Source: Eleginops maclovinus
Taxonomy: Eukaryota > Chordata > Actinopteri > Perciformes > Eleginopidae
DNA length: 64,000 bases
NCBI RefSeq assembly: GCF_036324505.1
Contig: NC_086352.1
Span: 28,352,312 to 28,416,311 of the forward strand
Direction: 5' to 3'
Position numbers and translations under genes: made by a program. The notes beneath the pieces are model-generated. The model was given only the letters and a program-made list of their open reading frames with translations. It had not been told where the DNA came from and did not search any database. Positions 40,723 to 51,339 of this stretch are shown piece after piece; position 1 is the first letter of the stretch, and each line of letters begins with the position of its first letter.

Positions 40723-41825
40723 TGCTGCAAATAACACAAGCGTAGGCCCGTTTCCAAATGTGTAATCTGTGCACACACCTCGAGTCAGAGGATGAATCTG
40801 TTGCCTGCGGCAGCTGTGCGCTACCGATCTGTATTAAGATACTGTGTCTGCAGACAAAAGGAGTCACCTCCTCAGTGTGGGGAAGCCATCTAGAGATAAG
40901 AGGGATCTCGTCAACTCTGTGTTATTAACAACCCCCCACAGCTACAGGGCTCTCTGGCACATTTAATGAGAAATAAATAAAGCATAGGATATCCCTGCAT
41001 GTGCTGCATGTTACCAAAAAGACAAAACAAGTGTGGCACAGCTGGCACATATGAAAGATGCATGTTGTCCTTTTGCACATCCCATAATATCACTCTAGCT
41101 ATCACATATGATACTCACGCATCATATATGCATTCCTCCCTCAGTTGAAGTATCGCTGTTTCTGGAGATCAGTGCGAATAAATAATGCACTCTGCTCAGA
41201 CGTGGCACGACTGCTTAACACACACTATTTTTTTCACTAGCAGCATGCATCACTTAAGGAAAGCATTCATTAATATTACAGCATCACTTACATCCCGTTT
41301 CTTAGTCCATCCGGAGAATGACACTCTGACATTGGGATGGACACAACACATCCCGGACTCTTTCTCTTTTGTTGACATTCGTCCCTCAGGACACAGCAAA
41401 GCCCCCACTGATGCCCTGGTGTTTTACGCTGCATGCCTGCACATTCACAACTTGAGCATCAAGTTCATCCCCCTCATGCTGCGTTCACCTTCATAAACCT
41501 GAATGTCAGCATCAAATTACAGCATGCAGAAAAGGCTGAAATAAACAGAGGGGGAAAAAAGCAGAGTTTTCTCACCTGTATGTATGTGTGCAGTCTTCTG
41601 TCCTGGATGTGTGTGAAGCGCAGAGATGAAACTTCTGTCTCACCACCGCTGTAGAAAAAACCCTCCCCTACTCTTCCTTTCTCCTCCCTCTCTACTCCCA
41701 CCCTCCTCACTCACCCTCCTTGCTCTTTTTTCCCGTCACTCGCTGTTTTTTCTCCATCTGCCTCTTTCTCCCTCCTTCAGTGTGTTCCTCCAACCTGCTG
41801 CTGTCTTTAAAGCTGAGTTAACCAA

Positions 41826-41827
41826 AC

Positions 41828-41858
<31 letters not shown>

Positions 41859-41859
41859 A
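41826..41859. repeat. Interrupted (CA)n microsatellite
   Basis: Short CA tract broken by one AA. Confidence 0.9.
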
Positions 41860-42701
41860 TATAAATAGTAAGAGGGGGTTGTGATCTGATGAGGTCTTGG
41901 AGGTGCAATGCGTACCACTGCAGTATAGCTACTGGTGAGATGCACTGTTAAATTAGATTTGTGTGTATGTGTGCTTGCAGTCATGTTCACAAGTGTTTGC
42001 CAGTGTGTGTGCATGTGTTTGTGTGTGTACAAGGATAAATTGGAAGGGAGGAGCAGTCGTGCCATAATAGCCGCTGGGCTTCGCTATGTGGCGACGGTGC
42101 TGCCAACTTCCTCCCTCCTGCTCATTGTTGGGAGTCATTATCTCACCTTTGGGAGGAAGGGGGGGTGGGGCGAGGTAGAGGCAGAGAGAGAATACATGTA
42201 ATGCTCTCAAATTGAAATTCATCCTACCCCTTCTCCCTCTGTAATCTCATTCAAATTCCACAGTCTGTTGCTCGCTCATATTTAAATGAGCACTTGACTA
42301 AATCCCTCCTGTGCTTTTGCTTTTCTTGGCTGACGCTTGGCAAGCTGCCACGCTCTGTTGCATCCTGGATGCTTCTCGGCAAACTGGCGCGCTCTTTGTG
42401 TTTTGGCCAACATGCAGAAATAGAATTAAAAGAGTGGGAAGCACATTCTTGCAATGAGGCTAAACAGGTCTAATGGGCAGGCTGGCAACATGCGTCTGCT
42501 CTGACTGGGAGGAAGGTTAATGAAGCATGGAGACACCAAAAGGTCAGGACATGTCCACACTGACAGAAGGATCTGTTTACTCCTCTAGGATATTCTAGTG
42601 AGTTTGTTGTTCATAATAAATTTTAAAAACCAAGGAAGTTAGTGTTGATTGCCAACAACCAAATGAGACATTTAACCAAGGGCTGGTGTCAGCTTACACT
42701 A

Positions 42702-42709
42702 GGGCTGCA
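42702..42709. repeat. 8-bp target site duplication, left (outer hAT)
   Basis: GCTTACAC, exactly repeated at 49387-49394. Confidence 0.9.
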
Positions 42710-43355
42710 CAATTAATCAAATTTTAATCACGATCATGATTTTGAGTGTGGGAAGCCAAAATCGTGATCGAGCTATATTTTAAATGTGTCATTCTGTTCA
42801 GTGAACGCTCAGTATCCAAAGCCAATTTAGCGCTTCTAGCGAGTGAGGGAGAAATCTTTTTAAAAAACAACGAAAAAAATGGCCAAGGGGCTTGTCCCGA
42901 GAATCGGATCGTTATCCATTGTGTGGAAGCATTTTGGGTTCAAGGCAAGTGACACAAATCAAGAACTGGTCATATGCAAAGAGTGCAAAGTTGTGTTGGC
43001 GCCACAAAGCAACACAACGATGCTTGCAATATTTTTTCACGCAGGATCACACAGGAGAGTCAATTGCCCAGGGCCTGAGCGAGGCAATGGCCTCTTGGAA
43101 CATGCAGGAGGAAAGGCTCGTCTGCATTACAACAGACAACGGAGCTAATGTGGTGAAGGCAGCTTGTCTAAATGATTGGACTAGGCTCCAGTGCTTTGGC
43201 CGTCGACTCCATCTAGCAATAGGTGAGTAAAAGTTATATTAAAAAAGGAATTCAAAGAATTACATATTGCTTTTAAAGATATATAATTAATTGAACTATT
43301 AACTATTTGTGATAATCAATTGTAGTTGATCAGTATTGTGCTAATGTGTGTGAAT

Positions 43356-44098
43356 TACAGATGGGTCGTTTGCGAACGAATCAGTTCGAACGAACTACTC
43401 TTTGAAATGAACGAACTGACCTGATTCGTCGGTTCACCTTCCCCTCGTTCGTTCGTTCTCCCACAGACCAGTCGCTGTGCCAATCGTATGCTGTTGTCTG
43501 TTGAGTCTAAGACGCCCTCGTTCAATTTTAGTCAATGAGAGACAGGAATGCTTCTTGTTTATTCCTCTCTAGTCGTTCTCGTTCAGTAAGTCAGTCACTC
43601 AGTCAGTCAGTAGCACTAGCCTAGTAAGCTAGATGGGGACTTGAAACTTTTTCATCAATGTAATCTTTCTGCCAAACTTTTAAACATGTTTGTCAGTATA
43701 TTGAGACGTTATTTCTTTTTTAGTAGCCCTTGCTGAGAGAGAACAAAAAAATCTAAGACAATAAATTTGCGGCTCAAGCCGTAGTCTACTCTATTAGTAT
43801 TTACCTTCAATAAATGTCAAGGTGAATATACACATTAGCCACTGTTGTGTTGTCTAAAAGTACACATAATCATGAAGTTGCAGCTATGTATTTGCTTTGA
43901 ACTACGGTGTTGTGTTGACTGTTTCGTCGATCGTTTGCGAGCGAGGAGCTGAGAACCGTGCATTCCATGATTCAATGCTGAATGACGTTGTAGCGGAAAC
44001 ACGACTGAACGAACGAACAAACGATTCTGAACGATTCTTCTTGGCGAACTGACCAACGCAAACTGAATCCCGGAAAAGAATCATGAAATCCATCTCTA
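43356..44098. mobile_element. Nested non-autonomous hAT MITE A (743 bp)
   Basis: It starts TACAGATGGGTCG and ends CCATCTCTA, so the ends form the imperfect inverted repeat TA(C/G)AGATGG. It is flanked by an exact 8-bp duplication, GTGTGAAT, at 43348-43355 and 44099-44106. GAACGAACGA/TTCGTTCGTT words occur near both ends. No coding capacity. It inserted into the intron of the outer hAT. Confidence 0.87.
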
Positions 44099-44115
44099 GT
44101 GTGAATACGTTACTG

Positions 44116-44856
44116 CAGTGTTTCCCCTATATGCATTCTGCGGCGGCGGTTTAATATCACGGGCGAATGGCGAATTTAAATTGGACACAGTGAAATCCTT
44201 TAAATCCATTATTAACCCTCTCTGATGTTCTGCTGCTGTTTACCCCATGTCGTGGAGGAATTACTGAGCTTGTTGGATTAACGTTACATTCACTAGACCA
44301 GTTGCTAGCTTGCATTAAAAGTTGCTAGGAGCTAGCTAGGTAAACTTGATCAATCCGTCTGCTGTCCACACGGGGACCACTTGGCGACTTGTCTGCGCAT
44401 CAGTATCAACGGGCCCCCAATATCAGAACTAAATTATCAGCGATCTTTGGAGCTGTTTTTTGAAAAGCCAAGAAAAATCTAATGCTCTGCATCAGAATAT
44501 ACCCTGTGCCATTAGATCTGTCTAGTTTACCTTAATACTTTTTAAAATAATTAGATTCAACAAAGACGTTTCCACATTGTGCCGCTTTATTTATTTATTC
44601 TAAGGCTTATTATAAATATCAAAGAAAACTAAGCTGAAAATAAACTCAAATTATGAACTTTGTTTCTGCCCAGTTCAAGGCACATTTGTACAATGATTTA
44701 GTCTCAGCAGATGCGTTGAATCTGTTTATTGTTATGTCATTTGTAAGAATGAGACTCATTTTGTAAGTCTCAATCTGAAGAATTTTTTTTTTCTAAATCT
44801 CACCAGAAGTCACCATTTAAAGGGTTATTTTTCAAATTTTTCTAGGAGAAACACTG
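44116..44856. mobile_element. Nested non-autonomous hAT-type MITE B (741 bp)
   Basis: It starts CAGTGTTTCCCCTA and ends TAGGAGAAACACTG, a nearly perfect 14-bp inverted repeat of a form well known in fish hAT elements. TTACTG occurs at both flanks, but offset by one base, so the target duplication is only partly preserved. It begins 17 bases after MITE A. Confidence 0.75.
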
Positions 44857-45247
44857 TTTACTGATAATAGTAGCCTAATATACCCACGGTTATTTCTGCT
44901 AGTGTTGAAACAAAACCAAAAGTTTTACTCATGATGTCACATATAATCAGGGTGCGATTTGTAGGGGGGGATGGTGAGGATTTCCCCCCCTCTGGTTTTC
45001 CTATCCCTACCTCTGCTAAATTATTTTTATCTCCGGTGGGGACAAGGATTTCCCCCCCTTGATAGCGATGAATGCAACTTAACTGCTAGACTACTTAAAC
45101 TCTTGAAATCTAACGATCTTCAGTGTCAGAGTAGGCTATTCAGCAGCCTTCTGGCAGACTGCGCATATTTCGGAACGTCATCGAAAACAAAAACATTGTA
45201 ACATTTTAGTGCGGGAACTTTGCAGGAAAAACAGCGCTGATGCAAAC

Positions 45248-47269
45248 ATGAAACGCGTTCAGAGCAGCATATCGTCCTACTTTACGGGACCAAATAATAA
45301 AACAACGAAATTAACACCTGAGAGTGATAGCGCAAGAAATTCGCTGGAGGTTGGCGTTCATGTAGGCCTGCAGGACGATTCCCAGCCACTTGATGAAAGA
45401 AACGCCGATGTTGCTAGCGACTCTGAAACGCATGTGGTAGGAGGGTGCATTGAGCCGGGGCGCTTTGCTAAATGGAGAGAGGGTCGTGAGTGGCTAGCTG
45501 TCAGCACAGACGGGTCAGTCAAGTGCCAAGCTTGTTCCGACGTCAGGGATTTAGGCCCACACACACAGGAAAGGCTTCATATAGACTCTGCCTTCATTAA
45601 AGGCATAAAAGTCAAAACGGCAAAAAAATTAAATGACAAAATCAGCAAGCACGGAAAATGTCAAAGCCATATCAAATGTATTGAAATTGTACAAAAAAGA
45701 CAAGACGCCGCAATTGAAAAGGCAAATGAGAACAGTGCAGCTCTGTGGCGAAAGCATCATGAGCATAGTTTAAAAACCACAGAGTACTGCATTCGCACAG
45801 CTTACATGATCTGCTACACTGACCTGTCATTCAAAATGCAGCCTCACCTGGTTGAACTGCAACAACTCAACGATGTTAACCTCGGTAACATGCTGCATTC
45901 TGACAAGGCATGTCGGAATATGCTGATGTTTATTGCAGAGAAAATGACAGTGCGTCTGGTGGACTTCCTTAAAAGCTCACCCGACAAGTTCAGCATTCTC
46001 ATTGATGAGAGCACAACAGTTTCAAATAAAACATGTCTGATCATTTACATTAGAATTCCATTTGAAGGGGAGTGTTGCAATTTCTTCTTCCAACTTGCTG
46101 AGTTGCAGTCGTGCACTGGATCGGCGATCCGTGACACTGTGCTTCAGTGCCTTGAGAAGCAGGGTATCTCAAAAGACATGTTGCGCTCCCGACTAATTGG
46201 GTTCGCGACGGATGGGGCCGCCGCTATGTTGGGCCGATACAAGGGGGTCGCCACACTGCTACGTGAGGAGATTAACCCCAACCTGATTGTCATTCACTGC
46301 ATGAATCACAAACTAGAACTTGCCGTCCATGACACTGTCAAACAAATTACAGATGCAAGTCATTTCCAGATGTTCACTGACTCCCTGTACGCCTTCTTCT
46401 CTCAAAGTCCAAAGAACATGCGAGAGCTAGAGCTTGTCGCTTCCAATTTGGAGATGCAAGCTCGCAGGATAGGAAGGGTGTTTGACGTGCGCTGGCTATC
46501 CTCGTCTTGCACATCTGTGACGGCTCTTTGGCAAAGCTATCCAGCCCTGGTCAAACTCTTCGCGTCACTGGCCGAAGACACATCACGATCAACCAAAGAC
46601 AGGGCCAAATGTAAGGGAATGCATGCTAAGATGACTCAGTGGCTTTTCGTGGTGGAGATGGCATTCGTAAAAGACGCGCTCGAAACGATGCAGGCCCTGT
46701 CCCTCTTTCTTCAGAGACGAGATGCCACAGCAATCACCGCTACTGCTGAGGTGGGCGTTGCCGTGCGGACACTGAGGGCTATGAGGAATGCCGATGGAGT
46801 GAACATACGATGTCTGAAGGAGGAATTGGGCAGTAAGCAAACATTTAAGGGGGTTAATGTGTCTCAGCCGAGTGACGGAGAACAGCGGAAGGCAGAGACC
46901 TTTCGTGAGCGTTTTTTCATCTCCTTGGCCGATAACATCCAGAGCAGGCTCGATGACAACGGCATTTTTTCTGCGGCGGCTGAGCTGAACCCCTCAAATT
47001 GGCCCTCCGATGAAGATGAACGGTTGCTTTATGGGGATGACAAACTTCTGACCATTCATAAAAGCCTTGCTATAGCAGACACAAATATGCCCACACTCCT
47101 CAAAGAATTTCATGAACTGAAATGCAATGGTGTCACTGGGGAGACTTTGAAAAAAGTGCTCATCGCTGTCTCCACGCTCCCTGTGTCAACGGCTGAGTGC
47201 GAGCGTGGCTTTAGTGCGATGAACCACATCCTCACGGAAGAACGAAACAGAATGCACGTCTCACTTTGA
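45248..47269 (+). CDS. hAT transposase, KIAA1586-like, 673 aa, C terminus frameshifted
   Basis: One uninterrupted frame runs from ATG 45248. The N terminus has QSSISSYF (residues 5-12), which fits a PCNA-binding PIP box. A Cys/His zinc-finger-like region follows (VKCQACSDV ... HGKCQSHIKC). The catalytic region has Asp253 (ILIDESTTVSNK), Asp322 (FATDGAAAMLGRYKG), VIHCMNHKLELAVHD and DVRWLSSS. The hATC part has CERGFSAMNHI with Glu652. The protein resembles vertebrate KIAA1586-type domesticated hAT proteins, but its position between transposon ends shows it is an element gene. After MHVSL the frame hits TGA, while the expected tail (NGLLFIGVNGPEVASF...) stays open in another frame to TAG 47434-47436. 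A one-base deletion near 47251-47258 explains this. Confidence 0.88.
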   Translation: MKRVQSSISSYFTGPNNKTTKLTPESDSARNSLEVGVHVGLQDDSQPLDERNADVASDSETHVVGGCIEPGRFAKWREGREWLAVSTDGSVKCQACSDVRDLGPHTQERLHIDSAFIKGIKVKTAKKLNDKISKHGKCQSHIKCIEIVQKRQDAAIEKANENSAALWRKHHEHSLKTTEYCIRTAYMICYTDLSFKMQPHLVELQQLNDVNLGNMLHSDKACRNMLMFIAEKMTVRLVDFLKSSPDKFSILIDESTTVSNKTCLIIYIRIPFEGECCNFFFQLAELQSCTGSAIRDTVLQCLEKQGISKDMLRSRLIGFATDGAAAMLGRYKGVATLLREEINPNLIVIHCMNHKLELAVHDTVKQITDASHFQMFTDSLYAFFSQSPKNMRELELVASNLEMQARRIGRVFDVRWLSSSCTSVTALWQSYPALVKLFASLAEDTSRSTKDRAKCKGMHAKMTQWLFVVEMAFVKDALETMQALSLFLQRRDATAITATAEVGVAVRTLRAMRNADGVNIRCLKEELGSKQTFKGVNVSQPSDGEQRKAETFRERFFISLADNIQSRLDDNGIFSAAAELNPSNWPSDEDERLLYGDDKLLTIHKSLAIADTNMPTLLKEFHELKCNGVTGETLKKVLIAVSTLPVSTAECERGFSAMNHILTEERNRMHVSL

Positions 47270-47436
47270 ATGGCCTACTGTTCATTGGTGTCAATGGTCC
47301 AGAGGTGGCATCCTTTCCTGCGCATACATTTGCAGAATTGTGGATAAAAGAGGGCCGAAATGCTGCAGACAATGCCCCGACAGGAAAACCGAAAAAGCCA
47401 CCACAAATTCGTCACCAGAGCCGACTGTTTACCTAG
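47270..47436 (+). pseudogene. Frameshifted C-terminal tail of the nested hAT transposase
   Basis: In the frame one base back, NGLLFIGVNGPEVASF, then ELWIKEGRNAADNAP and PPQIRHQSRLFT run to TAG. This is about 55 residues that normally end KIAA1586-like transposases. They follow directly from the main frame without a gap. Confidence 0.8.
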
Positions 47437-49386
47437 TCTAGTTTTCCAGACCTGTCCCTGAATTGTTGACAGCACGTTTTGCTATTTTAGTGAATTATTT
47501 AGTGAACAGGTGTATATATATAGCCTACCTTTTGCGTTTTTTTCTCCCTATGCAAGTTAAAAGTCCAATGTTCTTGTCTATGAATAAAAAATAAAAAACA
47601 TCCCCCCCTCTGTTTTTTTGTCAAATCGCACCCTGTACATAATGACATAATATTTAACTAACATAAATATTGAATAATATGATTGGGCTTGTATCAAATC
47701 TGTGTTTAATCTACCATGTTCTTTCTTACAGAATGCAATGAAAAATCCTCGGATTGACCAAACAGTGGGTCTCTGCAAAAAGCTGGTAAGCAGATTTTCT
47801 TACAGCTGGCGACGTAAAAAGCAACTAAGAAAGGCACAAAGAGAACTGAAGTTTCCACAGCATACACTGAAGACTGAGTGTCCCACAAGGTGGGGATCAA
47901 GACAGGCAATGATTGCACGTGTCCTGGAGCAGCAGAAGGCGATTTCTTAGGTCTTGTCCGATGACATAAAAGCCCGACACCTCATCCCCACCTGGCAGGA
48001 CACAGAGGTCCTCGAGGCCATCAACAAATCCCTCAGCCCTCTATCAGAATTTACTGATGCGCTTTCCAGTGAGAAGTATGTCAGCGTTTCCTTTGTGAAA
48101 CCAGCCCTCCACCGTTTCAGATGCTCCATCTTGAAAGTGAACGATGATGAGACAAACCTAATCTGCACCATCAAGACAAAAATCATGAGCTATCTGGATG
48201 AAAAATACAATGACCCACTGACACAAGAACTGCTTGATATGGCTTCTGCGCTCGATCCACGGTTCAAGCTGAGGAGGTGAGGACAGTGTTGCACCAATTC
48301 ATGCCGGACTGACTTCTGAAATGGCGAGGACTGCACCTGCAGCCGTGGCTGTAAGTAATTATATTGATGTTAGATGCACAGAATGTATGATAAATTAATG
48401 ATTTTAAGTTGATCAAAATGATATGAAATCCAGTGATGTAATGTACTCTCTGGAAATTAGTGTTGGATAGGTTTAGATTATTAGGGCTAGTCATTATTCA
48501 TATCTTATTTTCTTCACTCTTCAAGGAGAAGGGCCCAACTGATCACCATGGTGAGACTGCTGAGGATGCACCCACTACAAAAAAGAAAACGACCTTGGGG
48601 AGGTTCTTCAAGGCTGCTGAGGGAGCCACACAAAGATCCAGTCCTCTCCAAGAACAACAAGCTATTTCTTCTGAGCTACAGTCGTACCTACAATCAGGTA
48701 ACCTAGACAGTGAGGAGGACCCGCTTGACTTGTGGAGGGAACATAAGAGACTCTTCCCACGTCTCTCAAAACTGGCGAAAAAGCACTTATGCATCCCGGC
48801 TACAAGTTCTCCCTCTGAGAGGGTGTTCAGCACAGGGGGGAATGTGGTGAATGTGGTGCCTTCGCTCATCTGTCAAGCCAGAAAATGTTGACAAGCTAGT
48901 GTTTCTTTCCAAAAACCTGTAAACTAGTCTTTTCTGCATAGTTCTGCCTTGAAAGTTCTCATTTGGTTACATTCTGGTATGGATATTTGTTTTTATTGAT
49001 TGTATATTTTGAATTTTATTCACATCCATTATGCAGGTACAATGCAAGTTTATATTTTGCTTCCTAAGACATATTTACTCAATGTAAATGTAAAATCGTG
49101 CCCTTGTTTTTGTTCAATTTTATTTATTGTTTTATTTATTTTTATTTATTCTTTAAGGAGATGCACTGAATTTTGGTGAATAAGAGGACCTATTTTATTT
49201 TGATGCACAAATTTATACATTAGCAGGAATGTAGCCCCTGGATGTAAACGCAGTAATAAGGAGCCTATGTGTCAATAAAAAAAAAGTTTGGTTAAAATTT
49301 AACAAATAATCGTGATAATTAATCGTGATCTCAATATTGTTTAAAATAATCGTGATTATCATTCTGGCCATAATTGTGCAGCCCTA

Positions 49387-49394
49387 GCTTACAC
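49387..49394. repeat. 8-bp target site duplication, right (outer hAT)
   Basis: GCTTACAC, identical to 42702-42709. Confidence 0.9.
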
Positions 49395-49437
49395 AATGTG
49401 TGTTATGACTGAACTACCGATCTTCTTTATGGATTTT

Positions 49438-49645
49438 ACTTTTCACCCTCTGTCTGAAACCAGAGCCCAGTCTGCTCCGATTGGTTAGCTGGTCGGATCT
49501 GTTGTGATTGCGCTTAGAGATGTCACGCCCCTTATGAAATACAATGTATTGGAGCGCTAGCCAATAGAAGTGCAAGTGTTAGTCATGTCAATATGTTACA
49601 GAAGTAGACAAAGGAGTCCAATGGTGGCGCTTCAGGCAAAAAAAA
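49438..49645 (+). repeat. TTAA-type MITE copy lacking its 5' part
   Basis: It begins at TTTTCACCCTCTGTCTGAAA and continues through CCGATTGGTTAGCTGG, AGCCAATAGAAGTGC and AAAGGAGTCCAATGGTGG. The first ~150 bases of the family are absent. It lies 44 bases from the outer hAT. Confidence 0.72.
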
Positions 49646-49659
49646 AATCCAAATGATAC

Positions 49660-51130
49660 AAAGGTATTAAAACTGTTTGCCCCAACCCATTATCTTATTC
49701 ACCCACTTCGAAGTCTGACTAGCTGCTCAATCTGACCAAATTTTGACCAGTGAAAAACACGATCAAGACGTCTGACTGAATGAAGTGAAACTAAATAGTA
49801 TTTAGCTTGATAATAAGGCTAATCTTGGCTAAGAAGCAGCAATAGAATTATTAGCAGAGTTACGGTTGTATGTATTATGTATTATAATATTTCCTGATGG
49901 AAAAACATTAAAAAAATGCTTACAACTTGTAAAAAAAGCTAATGGAAATATGATATATTTAGTTTCCATCTTATTTCCCTTAGTGAACATTGGTTGGATT
50001 CATGAAAGGAAGGTGGAGGACAGAAGGTAAGATGTTGCATTGTAGTTGTGATTTCTCTACGTGGGGTAGTAGTTACTGTAAAAAAAAAATGGAATTATGC
50101 AAATTAAAAAACGTGGGCTCAAATTGCAAAAGGCATCGAGCACTGACTTTAAAGGGACTAAAACAACAACATGTATGTTGACTGCTACATGTGGCTATGT
50201 GTTTGACAAACTCTACATCACCCACTCCCCGTTTAGAAAATAGGGCAGGAGCTGCATCATCTCCCATTTCCCTTTTTATTGACATCTATTTCTGGGCTCT
50301 CTATCCTGCCATCTGCCACCTTCAGCAGGTATTTCTCCTCCTGCACCATACAAGACAGAATCAGCTAATGACCCGCCCCAGCTATCAGTTAATGATGGAA
50401 AATGGCTTCAAATTGGTCCCAATGTCCCCCTCATTTTCTGTTTTACCTTCCCCCGTCATCTCTTCCCTCCCTGTCAGTGTTTTACTGGCGTTCTCCCTGA
50501 CTCTTCATGGTCCAAACATTTGGGATTAGCCAATTAGTGAGAGGGGAGGCAGCGAGATGCTCAGTGCCAATGGTTTGCTCTCTGGTTCTGTGAGTATTGG
50601 AAATAGAGGGAGCTTATGTTTCTATTGCTCTTGGTGAGTGAATGTCAGATCGTCTTCGCAGGCGTTAATCGGTGAAAAAAGCATCTGCTTCAAATGCAAG
50701 TGCTAGTCCAAAAACCTTTGAAATGTAATCTCTCGGAATAAACATCTTAATAGCAGAGACTGTGGAAACACAACAAGATGCAGATTTGGAATATTTCATC
50801 ATAAACCTTAAAGCCTGAATGGGATTTTCTTTTTTATTTCCCCCAGTGTTAGAATTAAGACCTGTCTTCAGATTGAAGGTGACGTGGTGCGTAGGCAGCT
50901 CAAGGCAACCTTGTTAATAACAAATCATCATCACATCTCTGGAAATAAGGATACGGCGATAAGCCTGCGACATGACTTCTTCATTCTCCCTGACATTATG
51001 TTTTATTACTGCACTGTGAGAGCCAGATGGATGGGGGGGAGATAGATGGAAGCATGCACGAGGTGAGAATTGATAGGGGAGACGTTTAGAGCAGAAAGGG
51101 AAATGTACTATTGACTCAATTCTTGTGGAG
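49660..51130. other. Intergenic DNA, no supported gene
   Basis: No gene seen. The 50880-51030 stretch is complex, non-repetitive sequence that could be conserved non-coding DNA. Confidence 0.35.
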
Positions 51131-51139
51131 AATTTTCCA

Positions 51140-51330
51140 CAAAAATTTCCCCCATCCCCACTCCCTTAACATAGTGACATCACAATGTACCAGTTGCACA
51201 TCTATTGGCTAGTGTGCAACACATTGTACATGATAGGCTAAGGGGCAGGACATCTCTAAGCGTACAGCAAATCACAATGGAGCTGGCCAGCTAACCAATC
51301 AGAGCATCTTCTCTCTGATGCCAAACAGCA
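51140..51330 (-). repeat. TTAA-type MITE fragment
   Basis: Read on the minus strand, CTGATTGGTTAGCTGGCCAG, GTGATTTGCTG, TAGAGATGTCCTGCCCCTTA and ACATAGTGATGTCAC... wait for order: these are the central family blocks in the usual order, with the TTAGCCTATCATGTACAATG block between. Both ends of the element are missing. Confidence 0.68.
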
Positions 51331-51339
51331 TGGGCTCAA

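Larger units (their letters stand above)
40130..42690. other. Intergenic DNA, no supported gene
   Basis: This stretch contains the (CA)n tract at 40647-40720, a pyrimidine-rich run at 41645-41790 and a short interrupted (CA)n at 41826-41859. No gene is supportable. Confidence 0.4.
44948..47635 (+). mobile_element. Nested hAT transposon with near-intact transposase (2,688 bp)
   Basis: It starts CAGGGTGCGATTTGTAGGGG and ends CCCCCCTCTG...CAAATCGCACCCTG, giving a 14-bp terminal inverted repeat followed by G-rich/C-rich subterminal blocks that also pair. Its flanks CATATAAT (left) and TACATAAT (right) agree at 6 of 8 positions, a worn 8-bp duplication. It lies inside the outer hAT, so it inserted later. 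Confidence 0.88.
42879..48922 (+). pseudogene. ZBED1-like hAT transposase, heavily decayed
   Basis: The first part (ATG 42879) gives a BED zinc finger start, SIVWKHFGFKASDTNQ with CKEC. Near 43025 the frame changes and jumps to QDHTGESIAQGLSEAM and ITTDNGANVVKAA, so the middle of the catalytic domain appears deleted. The first exon ends at a GTGAGT donor (43223). The second starts after an acceptor at 47731 and reads NAMKNPRIDQTVGLCKK, then CPTRWGSRQAMIARVLEQ. A TAG at 47948-47950 sits where the family usually has Gln. The phase across the intron does not match. The last exon (from about 48524) holds the hATC region (SSPSERVFSTGGNVV), then shifts frame before KPENVDKLVFLSKNL and a stop at 48920-48922. 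Such defects mean it is inactive. Confidence 0.88.
42710..49386 (+). mobile_element. Outer ZBED-type hAT transposon carrying three nested insertions (6,677 bp)
   Basis: It starts TAGGGCTGCACAATTA and ends TAATTGTGCAGCCCTA, a perfect 16-bp terminal inverted repeat. The exact 8-bp duplication GCTTACAC lies on both sides. Repeated words like AATCGTGAT near both ends look like subterminal motifs. The transposase coding parts are at 42879-43222 and 47732-48922. The space between them is the element's intron, which holds the MITEs at 43356-44098 and 44116-44856 and the hAT at 44948-47635. Without these the element would be about 2.5 kb. Confidence 0.93.
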
